64,000 nt of DNA from Hippasteria phrygiana (Eukaryota > Echinodermata > Asteroidea > Valvatida > Goniasteridae): assembly GCA_037893225.1 (NCBI GenBank), contig JAZGUH010000489.1, positions 124,001 to 188,000 on the forward strand. Reading direction: 5' to 3'. Both the position numbers and the translations under genes were made by a program. Positions 44,660-56,834 of this stretch are shown here, piece after piece (the first letter of the stretch is position 1; each line of letters starts with the position of its first letter). The notes under the pieces were generated by a model. The model was not told the origin of the DNA and did not search any database. It was given only the letters and a program-made list of their open reading frames with translations.

Positions 44660-47498
44660 TGTTGATCTCCCCTGAAGTTGATGGAAAAATAGAGTAAGCG
44701 AGTTAAGAATATTAAAATTAGTGTTAGAGTTAAGGGTTTGAGTTCAAGTGTTAGGGTTAAGGTTAGAGTGCAAGTGTCACAGTGCAAGTGTCACAGTGCA
44801 AGTGTCACAGTGCAAGTGTCACAGTGCAAGTGTCACAGTGCAAGTGTCACAGTGCAAGTGTCACAGTGCAAGTGTCACAGTGCAAGTGCTAGTGATCGGG
44901 TTAGAATGTGAGAGTAAGAGAGAAGGAGAGTCAGAGGTAGAGAGAGGGTTAGACTTACTCATCTACTAAACAGCGTAGGTCTATTGTGCTGATCTAGGCC
45001 TGCAAGCTGTCTATCTCACTAGGCCATTCCAGTTCTATCCATGATGATCTTGGGTGGCCTCGAGGTCTTGACAGCCAGGAGCCGGATGTTGATCTCCCCT
45101 GAAGTTGATGGAAAAATAGAGTAAGCGAGTTAAGAATATTAAAATTAGTGTTAGAGTTAAGGGTTTGAGTTCAAGTGTTAGGGTTAAGGTTCGAGTGCAA
45201 GTGTTACAGTGCAAGTGTTACAGTGCAAGTGTTACAGTGCAAGTGTTACAGTGCAAGTGCTACTGATCTGGTTAGAATGTGAGAGTAAGAGAGAAGGAGA
45301 GTCAGAGGTAGAGAGAGTGTTACACTTACTCATCTACTAAACAGCGTAGGTCTATTGTGCTGATCTAGGCCTGGAAGCTGTCTATCTCACTAGGCCATTC
45401 CAGTTCTGTCCATGATGATCTTGGATGGCCTCGAGGTCTTGACAGCCAGGAGCCGGATGTTGATCTCTCCTGAAGTTGATGGAAAAATAGAGTAAGCGAG
45501 TTAAGAATATTAAAATTAGTGTTAGAGTTAAGGGTTTGAGTTCAAGTGTTACAGTGCAAGTGTTAGGGTTAAGGTTCGAGTGCAAGTGTTACAGTGCAAG
45601 TGTTACAGTGCAAGTGTTACAGTGCAAGTGCTACTGATCGGAATATTAGAATTAGTGTTAGAGTGCAAGTGTCACAGTGCAAGTGTCACAGTGCAAGTGT
45701 CACAGTGCAAGTGTCACAGTGCAAGTGTCACAGTGCAAGTGTCACAGTGCAAGTGTCACAGTGCAAGTGTCACAGTGCAAGTGTCACAGTGCAAGTGTCA
45801 CAGTGCAAGTGTCACAGTGCAAGTGTCACAGTGCAAGTGCTAGTGATCGGGTTAGAATGTGAGAGTAAGAGAGAAGGAGAGTCAGAGGTAGAGAGAGGGT
45901 TAGACTTACTCATCTACTAAACAGCGTAGGTCTATTGTGCTGATCTAGGCCTGCAAGCTGTCTATCTCACTAGGCCATTCCAGTTCTATCCATGATGATC
46001 TTGGGTGGCCTTGAGGTCTTGACAGCCAGGAGCCGGATGTTGATCTCTCCTGAAGTTGATGGAAAAATAGAGTAAGCGAGTTAAGAATATTAAAATTAGT
46101 GTTAGAGTTAAGGGTTTGAGTTCAAGTGTTAGGGTTAAGGTTCGAGTGCAAGTGTTACAGTGCAAGTGTTACAGTGCAAGTGTTACAGTGCAAGTGTTAC
46201 AGTGCAAGTGCTACTGATCGGGTTAGAATGTGAGAGTAAGAGAGAAGGAGAGTCAGAGGTAGAGAGAGTGTTACACTTACTCATCTACTAAACAGCGTAG
46301 GTCTATTGTGCTGATCTAGGCCTGCAAGCTGTCTATCTCACTAGGCCATTCCAGTTCTGTCCATGATGATCTTGGGTGGCCTCGAGGACTTGACAGCCAG
46401 GAGCCAGATGTTGATCTCTCCTGAAGTTGATGGAAAAATAATGTAAGCGAGTTAGGAATATTAAAATTAGTGTTAGAGTTAAGGGTTTGAGTTCAAGTGT
46501 TACAGTGCAAGTGTTAGGGTTAAGGTTCGAGTGCAAGTGTTACAGTGCAAGTGTTACAGTGCAAGTGTTACAGTGCAAGTGCTACTGATCGGAATATTAG
46601 AATTAGTGTTAGAGTGCAAGTGTCACAGTGCAAGTGTCACAGTGCAAGTGTCACAGTGCAAGTCTCACAGTGCAAGTGTCACAGTGCAAGTGTCACAGTG
46701 CAAGTGTCACAGTGCAAGTGTCACAGTGCAAGTGTCACAGTGCAAGTGTCACAGTGCAAGTGCTAGTGATCGGGTTAGAATGTGAGAGTAAGAGAGAAGG
46801 AGAGTCAGAGGTAGAGAGAGGGTTAGACTTACTCATCTACTAAACAGCGTAGGTCTATTGTGCTGATCTAGGCCTGCAAGCTGTCTATCTCACTAGGCCA
46901 TTCCAGTTCTATCCATGATGATCTTGGGTGGCCTCGAGGTCTTGACAGCCAGGAGCCGGATGTTGATCTCTCCTGAAGTTGATGGAAAAATAGAGTAAGC
47001 GAGTTAAGAATATTAAAATTAGTGTTAGAGTTAAGGGTTTGAGTTCAAGTGTTACAGTGCAAGTGTTAGGGTTAAGGTTCGAGTGCAAGTGTTACAGTGC
47101 AAGTGTTACAGTGCAAGTGTTACAGTGCAAGTGCTACTGATCGGAATATTAGAATTAGTGTTAGAGTGCAAGTGTCACAGTGCAAGTGTCACAGTGCAAG
47201 TGTCACAGTGCAAGTGTCACAGTGCAAGTGTCACAGTGCAAGTGTCACAGTGCAAGTGTCACAGTGCAAGTGTCACAGTGCAAGTGTCACAGTGCAAGTG
47301 CTAGTGATCGGGTTAGAATGTGAGAGTAAGAGAGAAGGAGAGTCAGAGGTAGAGAGAGGGTTAGACTTACTCATCTACTAAACAGCGTAGGTCTATTGTG
47401 CTGATCTAGGCCTGCAAGCTGTCTATCTCACTAGGCCATTCCAGTTCTATCCATGATGATCTTGGGTGGCCTCGAGGTCTTGACAGCCAGGAGCCGGA
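44660..47498 (+). repeat. Copy 2 of the fused monomer plus pentamer block
   Basis: Monomer starts are 44660, 45087, 45458, 46038, 46409 and 46961; lengths 427, 371, 580, 371, 552 and 538 bp. The private gatctgg T is at 45269, exactly 9109 bp from its partner. L1 has three ttaca units and n=12 here. L2 has a private agtctcaca unit (C at 46664). Confidence 0.9.
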
Positions 47499-50308
47499 TG
47501 TTGATCTCCCCTGAAGTTGATGGAAAAATAGAGTAAGCGAGTTAAGAATATTAAAATTAGTGTTAGAGTTAAGGGTTTGAGTTCAAGTGTTAGGGTTAAG
47601 GTTCGAGTGCAAGTGTTACAGTGCAAGTGTTACAGTGCAAGTGTTACAGTGCAAGTGTTACAGTGCAAGTGCTACTGATCGGGTTAGAATGTGAGAGTAA
47701 GAGAGAAGGAGAGTCAGAGGTAGAGAGAGTGTTACACTTACTCATCTACTAAACAGCGTAGGTCTATTGTGCTGATCTAGGCCTGGAAGCTGTCTATCTC
47801 ACTAGGCCATTCCAGTTCTGTCCATGATGATCTTGGATGGCCTCGAGGTCTTGACAGCCAGGAGCCGGATGTTGATCTCTCCTGAAGTTGATGGAAAAAT
47901 AGAGTAAGCGAGTTAAGAATATTAAAATTAGTGTTAGAGTTAAGGGTTTGAGTTCAAGTGTTACAGTGCAAGTGTTAGGGTTAAGGTTCGAGTGCAAGTG
48001 TTACAGTGCAAGTGTTACAGTGCAAGTGTTACAGTGCAAGTGCTACTGATCGGAATATTAGAATTAGTGTTAGAGTGCAAGTGTCACAGTGCAAGTGTCA
48101 CAGTGCAAGTGTCACAGTGCAAGTGTCACAGTGCAAGTGTCACAGTGCAAGTGTCACAGTGCAAGTGCTAGTGATCGGGTTAGAATGTGAGAGTAAGAGA
48201 GAAGGAGAGTCAGAGGTAGAGAGAGTGTTACACTTACTCATCTACTAAACAGCGTAGGTCTATTGTGCTGATCTAGGCCTGCAAGCTGTCTATCTCACTA
48301 GGCCATTCCAGTTCTGTCCATGATGATCTTGGGTGGCCTCGAGGACTTGACAGCCAGGAGCCAGATGTTGATCTCTCCTGAAGTTGATGGAAAAATAATG
48401 TAAGCGAGTTAGGAATATTAAAATTAGTGTTAGAGTTAAGGGTTTGAGTTCAAGTGTTACAGTGCAAGTGTTAGGGTTAAGGTTCGAGTGCAAGTGTTAC
48501 AGTGCAAGTGTTACAGTGCAAGTGTTACAGTGCAAGTGCTACTGATCGGAATATTAGAATTAGTGTTAGAGTGCAAGTGTCACAGTGCAAGTGTCACAGT
48601 GCAAGTGTCACAGTGCAAGTGTCACAGTGCAAGTGTCACAGTGCAAGTGTCACAGTGCAAGTGTCACAGTGCAAGTGTCACAGTGCAAGTGTCACAGTGC
48701 AAGTGTCACAGTGCAAGTGCTAGTGATCGGGTTAGAATGTGAGAGTAAGAGAGAAGGAGAGTCAGAGGTAGAGAGAGGGTTAGACTTACTCATCTACTAA
48801 ACAGCGTAGGTCTATTGTGCTGATCTAGGCCTGCAAGCTGTCTATCTCACTAGGCCATTCCAGTTCTATCCATGATGATCTTGGGTGGCCTCGAGGTCTT
48901 GACAGCCAGGAGCCGGATGTTGATCTCCCCTGAAGTTGATGGAAAAATAGAGTAAGCGAGTTAAGAATATTAAAATTAGTGTTAGAGTTAAGGGTTTGAG
49001 TTCAAGTGTTAGGGTTAAGGTTCGAGTGCAAGTGTTACAGTGCAAGTGTTACAGTGCAAGTGTTACAGTGCAAGTGTTACAGTGCAAGTGCTACTGATCG
49101 GGTTAGAATGTGAGAGTAAGAGAGAAGGAGAGTCAGAGGTAGAGAGAGTGTTACACTTACTCATCTACTAAACAGCGTAGGTCTATTGTGCTGATCTAGG
49201 CCTGGAAGCTGTCTATCTCACTAGGCCATTCCAGTTCTGTCCATGATGATCTTGGATGGCCTCGAGGTCTTGACAGCCAGGAGCCGGATGTTGATCTCTC
49301 CTGAAGTTGATGGAAAAATAGAGTAAGCGAGTTAAGAATATTAAAATTAGTGTTAGAGTTAAGGGTTTGAGTTCAAGTGTTACAGTGCAAGTGTTAGGGT
49401 TAAGGTTCGAGTGCAAGTGTTACAGTGCAAGTGTTACAGTGCAAGTGTTACAGTGCAAGTGCTACTGATCGGAATATTAGAATTAGTGTTAGAGTGCAAG
49501 TGTCACAGTGCAAGTGTCACAGTGCAAGTGTCACAGTGCAAGTGTCACAGTGCAAGTGTCACAGTGCAAGTGCTAGTGATCGGGTTAGAATGTGAGAGTA
49601 AGAGAGAAGGAGAGTCAGAGGTAGAGAGAGTGTTACACTTACTCATCTACTAAACAGCGTAGGTCTATTGTGCTGATCTAGGCCTGCAAGCTGTCTATCT
49701 CACTAGGCCATTCCAGTTCTGTCCATGATGATCTTGGGTGGCCTCGAGGACTTGACAGCCAGGAGCCAGATGTTGATCTCTCCTGAAGTTGATGGAAAAA
49801 TAATGTAAGCGAGTTAGGAATATTAAAATTAGTGTTAGAGTTAAGGGTTTGAGTTCAAGTGTTACAGTGCAAGTGTTAGGGTTAAGGTTCGAGTGCAAGT
49901 GTTACAGTGCAAGTGTTACAGTGCAAGTGTTACAGTGCAAGTGCTACTGATCGGAATATTAGAATTAGTGTTACAGTGCAAGTGTCACAGTGCAAGTGTC
50001 ACAGTGCAAGTGTCACAGTGCAAGTGTCACAGTGCAAGTGTCACAGTGCAAGTGTCACAGTGCAAGTGTCACAGTGCAAGTGTCACAGTGCAAGTGTCAC
50101 AGTGCAAGTGCTAGTGATCGGGTTAGAATGTGAGAGTAAGAGAGAAGGAGAGTCAGAGGTAGAGAGAGGGTTAGACTTACTCATCTACTAAACAGCGTAG
50201 GTCTATTGTGCTGATCTAGGCCTGCAAGCTGTCTATCTCACTAGGCCATTCCAGTTCTATCCATGATGATCTTGGGTGGCCTCGAGGTCTTGACAGCCAG
50301 GAGCCGGA
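47499..50308 (+). repeat. Tandemly duplicated trimer S1-L(S2-type end)-L2
   Basis: Monomer starts are 47499, 47870, 48366, 48918, 49289 and 49771; lengths 371, 496, 552, 371, 482 and 538 bp. The two trimers are 1419 and 1391 bp long. In each, a small L (n=6, n=5) ends gtgttacac and gccaga and leads directly to an L2 head. The second L2 has attagtgttacag instead of gttagag at the junction (C at 49974). Confidence 0.88.
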
Positions 50309-52181
50309 TGTTGATCTCTCCTGAAGTTGATGGAAAAATAGAGTAAGCGAGTTAAGAATATTAAAATTAGTGTTAGAGTTAAGGGTTTGAGTTCAAGTGT
50401 TACAGTGCAAGTGTTAGGGTTAAGGTTCGAGTGCAAGTGTTACAGTGCAAGTGTTACAGTGCAAGTGTTACAGTGCAAGTGCTACTGATCGGAATATTAG
50501 AATTAGTTTTAGAGTGCAAGTGTCACAGTGCAAGTGTCACAGTGCAAGTGTCACAGTGCAAGTGTCACAGTGCAAGTGTCACAGTGCAAGTGTCACAGTG
50601 CAAGTGTCACAGTGCAAGTGTCACAGTGCAAGTGCTAGTGATCGGGTTAGAATGTGAGAGTAAGAGAGAAGGAGAGTCAGAGGTAGAGAGAGGGTTAGAC
50701 TTACTCATCTACTAAACAGCGTAGGTCTATTGTGCTGATCTAGGCCTGCAAGCTGTCTATCTCACTAGGCCATTCCAGTTCTATCCATGATGATCTTGGG
50801 TGGCGTCGAGGTCTTGACAGCCAGGAGCCGGATGTTGATCTCTCCTGAAGTTGATGGAAAAATAGAGTAAGCGAGTTAAGAATATTAAAATTAGTGTTAG
50901 AGTTAAGGGTTTGAGTTCAAGTGTTAGGGTTAAGGTTCGAGTGCAAGTGTTACAGTGCAAGTGTTACAGTGCAAGTGTTACAGTGCAAGTGTTACAGTGC
51001 AAGTGCTACTGATCGGGTTAGAATGTGAGAGTAAGAGAGAAGGAGAGTCAGAGGTAGAGAGAGTGTTACACTTACTCATCTACTAAACAGCGTAGGTCTA
51101 TTGTGCTGATCTAGGCCTGCAAGCTGTCTATCTCACTAGGCCATTCCAGTTCTGTCCATGATGATCTTGGGTGGCCTCGAGGACTTGACAGCCAGGAGCC
51201 AGATGTTGATCTCTCCTGAAGTTGATTGAAAAATAATGTAAGCGAGTTAGGAATATTAAAATTAGTGTTAGAGTTAAGGGTTTGAGTTCAAGTGTTACAG
51301 TGCAAGTGTTAGGGTTAAGGTTCGAGTGCAAGTGTTACAGTGCAAGTGTTACAGTGCAAGTGTTACAGTGCAAGTGCTACTGATCGGAATATTAGAATTA
51401 GTGTTAGAGTGCAAGTGTCACAGTGCAAGTGCTAGTGATCGGGTTAGAATGTGAGAGTAAGAGAGAAGGAGAGTCAGAGGTAGAGAGAGGGTTAGACTTA
51501 CTCATCTACTAAACAGCGTAGGTCTATTGTGCTGATCTAGGCCTGCAAGCTGTCTATCTCACTAGGCCATTCCAGTTCTATCCATGATGATCTTGGGTGG
51601 CCTCGAGGTCTTGACAGCCAGGAGCCGGATGTTGATCTCTCCTGAAGTTGATGGAAAAATAGAGTAAGCGAGTTAAGAATATTAAAATTAGTGTTAGAGT
51701 TAAGGGTTTGAGTTCAAGTGTTACAGTGCAAGTGTTAGAGTTAAGGTTCGAGTGCAAGTGTTACAGTGCAAGTGTTACAGTGCAAGTGTTACAGTGCAAG
51801 TGCTACTGATCGGAATATTAGAATTAGTGTTAGAGTGCAAGTGTCACAGTGCAAGTGTCACAGTGCAAGTGTCACAGTGCAAGTGTCACAGTGCAAGTGT
51901 CACAGTGCAAGTGTCACAGTGCAAGTGTCACAGTGCAAGTGTCACAGTGCAAGTGTCACAGTGCAAGTGTCACAGTGCAAGTGCTAGTGATCGGGTTAGA
52001 ATGTGAGAGTAAGAGAGAAGGAGAGTCAGAGGTAGAGAGAGGGTTAGACTTACTCATCTACTAAACAGCGTAGGTCTATTGTGCTGATCTAGGCCTGCAA
52101 GCTGTCTATCTCACTAGGCCATTCCAGTTCTATCCATGATGATCTTGGGTGGCCTCGAGGTCTTGACAGCCAGGAGCCGGA
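50309..52181 (+). repeat. Monomers 109-112: tttta-marked L3, S2, 426-bp short L, L3
   Basis: Monomer starts are 50309, 50833, 51204 and 51630; lengths 524, 371, 426 and 552 bp. The L3 has T at 50508 and a private ggcgtcgagg (G at 50805). The last L has TTAGAG in place of TTAGGG (A at 51739). The series matches 27902-29760. Confidence 0.88.
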
Positions 52182-53957
52182 TGTTGATCTCCCCTGAAGT
52201 TGATGGAAAAATAGAGTAAGCGAGTTAAGAATATTAAAATTAGTGTTAGAGTTAAGGGTTTGAGTTCAAGTGTTAGGGTTAAGGTTCGAGTGCAAGTGTT
52301 ACAGTGCAAGTGTTACAGTGCAAGTGTTACAGTGCAAGTGTTACAGTGCAAGTGCTACTGATCGGGTTAGAATGTGAGAGTAAGAGAGAAGGAGAGTCAG
52401 AGGTAGAGAGAGTGTTACACTTACTCATCTACTAAACAGCGTAGGTCTATTGTGCTGATCTAGGCCTGGAAGCTGTCTATCTCACTAGGCCATTCCAGTT
52501 CTGTCCATGATGATCTTGGATGGCCTCGAGGTCTTGACAGCCAGGAGCCGGATGTTGATCTCTCCTGAAGTTGATGGAAAAATAGAGTAAGCGAGTTAAG
52601 AATATTAAAATTAGTGTTAGAGTTAAGGGTTTGAGTTCAAGTGTTACAGTGCAAGTGTTAGGGTTAAGGTTCGAGTGCAAGTGTTACAGTGCAAGTGTTA
52701 CAGTGCAAGTGTTACAGTGCAAGTGCTACTGATCGGAATATTAGAATTAGTGTTAGAGTGCAAGTGTCACAGTGCAAGTGTCACAGTGCAAGTGTCACAG
52801 TGCAAGTGTCACAGTGCAAGTGTCACAGTGCAAGTGTCACAGTGCAAGTGTCACAGTGCAAGTGTCACAGTGCAAGTGTCACAGTGCAAGTGCTAGTGAT
52901 CGGGTTAGAATGTGAGAGTAAGAGAGAAGGAGAGTCAGAGGTAGAGAGAGGGTTAGACTTACTCATCTACTAAACAGCGTAGGTCTATTGTGCTGATCTA
53001 GGCCTGCAAGCTGTCTATCTCACTAGGCCATTCCAGTTCTATCCATGATGATCTTGGGTGGCCTTGAGGTCTTGACAGCCAGGAGCCGGATGTTGATCTC
53101 TCCTGAAGTTGATGGAAAAATAGAGTAAGCGAGTTAAGAATATTAAAATTAGTGTTAGAGTTAAGGGTTTGAGTTCAAGTGTTAGGGTTAAGGTTCGAGT
53201 GCAAGTGTTACAGTGCAAGTGTTACAGTGCAAGTGTTACAGTGCAAGTGTTACAGTGCAAGTGCTACTGATCGGGTTAGAATGTGAGAGTAAGAGAGAAG
53301 GAGAGTCAGAGGTAGAGAGAGTGTTACACTTACTCATCTACTAAACAGCGTAGGTCTATTGTGCTGATCTAGGCCTGCAAGCTGTCTATCTCACTAGGCC
53401 ATTCCAGTTCTGTCCATGATGATCTTGGGTGGCCTCGAGGACTTGACAGCCAGGAGCCAGATGTTGATCTCTCCTGAAGTTGATTGAAAAATAATGTAAG
53501 CGAGTTAGGAATATTAAAATTAGTGTTAGAGTTAAGGGTTTGAGTTCAAGTGTTACAGTGCAAGTGTTAGGGTTAAGGTTCGAGTGCAAGTGTTACAGTG
53601 CAAGTGTTACAGTGCAAGTGTTACAGTGCAAGTGCTACTGATCGGAATATTAGAATTAGTGTTAGAGTGCAAGTGTCACAGTGCAAGTGTCACAGTGCAA
53701 GTGTCACAGTGCAAGTGTCACAGTGCAAGTGTCACAGTGCAAGTGTCACAGTGCAAGTGCTAGTGATCGGGTTAGAATGTGAGAGTAAGAGAGAAGGAGA
53801 GTCAGAGGTAGAGAGAGGGTTAGACTTACTCATCTACTAAACAGCGTAGGTCTATTGTGCTGATCTAGGCCTGCAAGCTGTCTATCTCACTAGGCCATTC
53901 CAGTTCTATCCATGATGATCTTGGGTGGCCTCGAGGTCTTGACAGCCAGGAGCCGGA
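52182..53957 (+). repeat. Tetramer S1-L1-S2-L2
   Basis: Monomer starts are 52182, 52553, 53091 and 53462; lengths 371, 538, 371 and 496 bp. L1 has the ccttgagg mark. L2 has a gattgaaaaat/aataatg head, typical of short L copies, but n=6. Confidence 0.88.
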
Positions 53958-56834
53958 TGTTGATCTCTCCTGAAGTTGATGGAAAAATAGAGTAAGCGAG
54001 TTAAGAATATTAAAATTAGTGTTAGAGTTAAGGGTTTGAGTTCAAGTGTTACAGTGCAAGTGTTAGGGTTAAGGTTCGAGTGCAAGTGTTACAGTGCAAG
54101 TGTTACAGTGCAAGTGTTACAGTGCAAGTGCTACTGATCGGAATATTAGAATTAGTGTTAGAGTGCAAGTGTCACAGTGCAAGTGTCACAGTGCAAGTGT
54201 CACAGTGCAAGTGTCACAGTGCAAGTGTCACAGTGCAAGTGTCACAGTGCAAGTGTCACAGTGCAAGTGTCACAGTGCAAGTGTCACAGTGCAAGTGCTA
54301 GTGATCGGGTTAGAATGTGAGAGTAAGAGAGAAGGAGAGTCAGAGGTAGAGAGAGTGTTACACTTACTCATCTACTAAACAGCGTAGGTCTATTGTGCTG
54401 ATCTAGGCCTGCAAGCTGTCTATCTCACTAGGCCATTCCAGTTCTGTCCATGATGATCTTGGGTGGCCTCGAGGTCTTGACAGCCAGGAGCCAGATGTTG
54501 ATCTCTCCTGAAGTTGATGGAAAAATAATGTAAGCGAGTTAGGAATATTAAAATTAGTGTTAGAGTTAAGGGTTTGAGTTCAAGTGTTACAGTGCAAGTG
54601 TTAGGGTTAAGGTTCGAGTGCAAGTGTTACAGTGCAAGTGTTACAGTGCAAGTGTTACAGTGCAAGTGCTACTGATCGGAATATTAGAATTAGTGTTAGA
54701 GTGCAAGTGTCACAGTGCAAGTGTCACAGTGCAAGTGTCACAGTGCAAGTGTCACAGTGCAAGTGTCACAGTGCAAGTGTCACAGTGCAAGTGTCACAGT
54801 GCAAGTGCTAGTGATCGGGTTAGAATGTGAGAGTAAGAGAGGAGAGTCAGAGGTAGAGAGAGGGTTAGACTTACTCATCTACTAAACAGCGTAGGTCTAT
54901 TGTGCTGATCTAGGCCTGCAAGCTGTCTATCTCACTAGGCCATTCCAGTTCTATCCATGATGATCTTGGGTGGCCTCGAGGTCTTGACAGCCAGGAGCCG
55001 GATGTTGATCTCTCCTGAAGTTGATGGAAAAATAGAGTAAGCGAGTTAAGAATATTAAAATTAGTGTTAGAGTTAAGGGTTTGAGTTCAAGTGTTACAGT
55101 GCAAGTGTTAGGGTTAAGGTTCGAGTGCAAGTGTCACAGTGCAAGTGTCACAGTGCAAGTGTCACAGTGCAAGTGTCACAGTGCAAGTGTCACAGTGCAA
55201 GTGTCACAGTGCAAGTGTCACAGTGCAAGTGTCACAGTGCAAGTGTCACAGTGCAAGTGCTAGTGATCGGGTTAGAATGTGAGAGTAAGAGAGAAGGAGA
55301 GTCAGAGGTAGAGAGAGGGTTAGACTTACTCATCTACTAAACAGCGTAGGTCTATTGTGCTGATCTAGGCCTGCAAGCTGTCTATCTCACTAGGCCATTC
55401 CAGTTCTATCCATGATGATCTTGGGTGGCCTCGAGGTCTTGACAGCCAGGAGCCGGATGTTGATCTCTCCTGAAGTTGATGGAAAAATAGAGTAAGCGAG
55501 TTAAGAATATTAAAATTAGTGTTAGAGTTAAGGGTTTGAGTTCAAGTGTTAGGGTTAAGGTTCGAGTGCAAGTGTTACAGTGCAAGTGTTACAGTGCAAG
55601 TGTTACAGTGCAAGTGTTACAGTGCAAGTGCTACTGATCGGGTTAGAATGTGAGAGTAAGAGAGAAGGAGAGTCAGAGGTAGAGAGAGTGTTACACTTAC
55701 TCATCTACTAAACAGCGTAGGTCTATTGTGCTGATCTAGGCCTGCAAGCTGTCTATCTCACTAGGCCATTCCAGTTCTGTCCATGATGATCTTGGGTGGC
55801 CTCGAGGACTTGACAGCCAGGAGCCAGATGTTGATCTCTCCTGAAGTTGATTGAAAAATAATGTAAGCGAGTTAGGAATATTAAAATTAGTGTTAGAGTT
55901 AAGGGTTTGAGTTCAAGTGTTACAGTGCAAGTGTTAGGGTTAAGGTTCGAGTGCAAGTGTTACAGTGCAAGTGTTACAGTGCAAGTGTTACAGTGCAAGT
56001 GCTACTGATCGGAATATTAGAATTAGTGTTAGAGTGCAAGTGTCACAGTGCAAGTGCTAGTGATCGGGTTAGAATGTGAGAGTAAGAGAGAAGGAGAGTC
56101 AGAGGTAGAGAGAGGGTTAGACTTACTCATCTACTAAACAGCGTAGGTCTATTGTGCTGATCTAGGCCTGCAAGCTGTCTATCTCACTAGGCCATTCCAG
56201 TTCTATCCATGATGATCTTGGGTGGCCTCGAGGTCTTGACAGCCAGGAGCCGGATGTTGATCTCTCCTGAAGTTGATGGAAAAATAGAGTAAGCGAGTTA
56301 AGAATATTAAAATTAGTGTTAGAGTTAAGGGTTTGAGTTCAAGTGTTACAGTGCAAGTGTTAGGGTTAAGGTTCGAGTGCAAGTGTTACAGTGCAAGTGT
56401 TACAGTGCAAGTGTTACAGTGCAAGTGCTACTGATCGGAATATTAGAATTAGTGTTAGAGTGCAAGTGTCACAGTGCAAGTGTCACAGTGCAAGTGTCAC
56501 AGTGCAAGTGTCACAGTGCAAGTGTCACAGTGCAAGTGTCACAGTGCAAGTGTCACAGTGCAAGTGTCACAGTGCAAGTGTCACAGTGCAAGTGTCACAG
56601 TGCAAGTGTCACAGTGCAAGTGTCACAGTGCAAGTGCTAGTGATCGGGTTAGAATGTGAGAGTAAGAGAGAAGGAGAGTCAGAGGTAGAGAGAGGGTTAG
56701 ACTTACTCATCTACTAAACAGCGTAGGTCTATTGTGCTGATCTAGGCCTGCAAGCTGTCTATCTCACTAGGCCATTCCAGTTCTATCCATGATGATCTTG
56801 GGTGGCCTCGAGGTCTTGACAGCCAGGAGCCGGA
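53958..56834 (+). repeat. Monomers 117-122: L, L2, fused monomer, S2, 426-bp short L, L
   Basis: Monomer starts are 53958, 54496, 55003, 55458, 55829 and 56255; lengths 538, 507, 455, 371, 426 and 580 bp. The L at 53958 ends gaggtcttgac but gccaga, a mosaic tail. The L2 at 54496 has n=7 and a 3-bp deletion in the GA tract near 54840 (the only such indel seen). The fused monomer at 55003 joins ttcgag to nine tcaca units. Confidence 0.88.
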
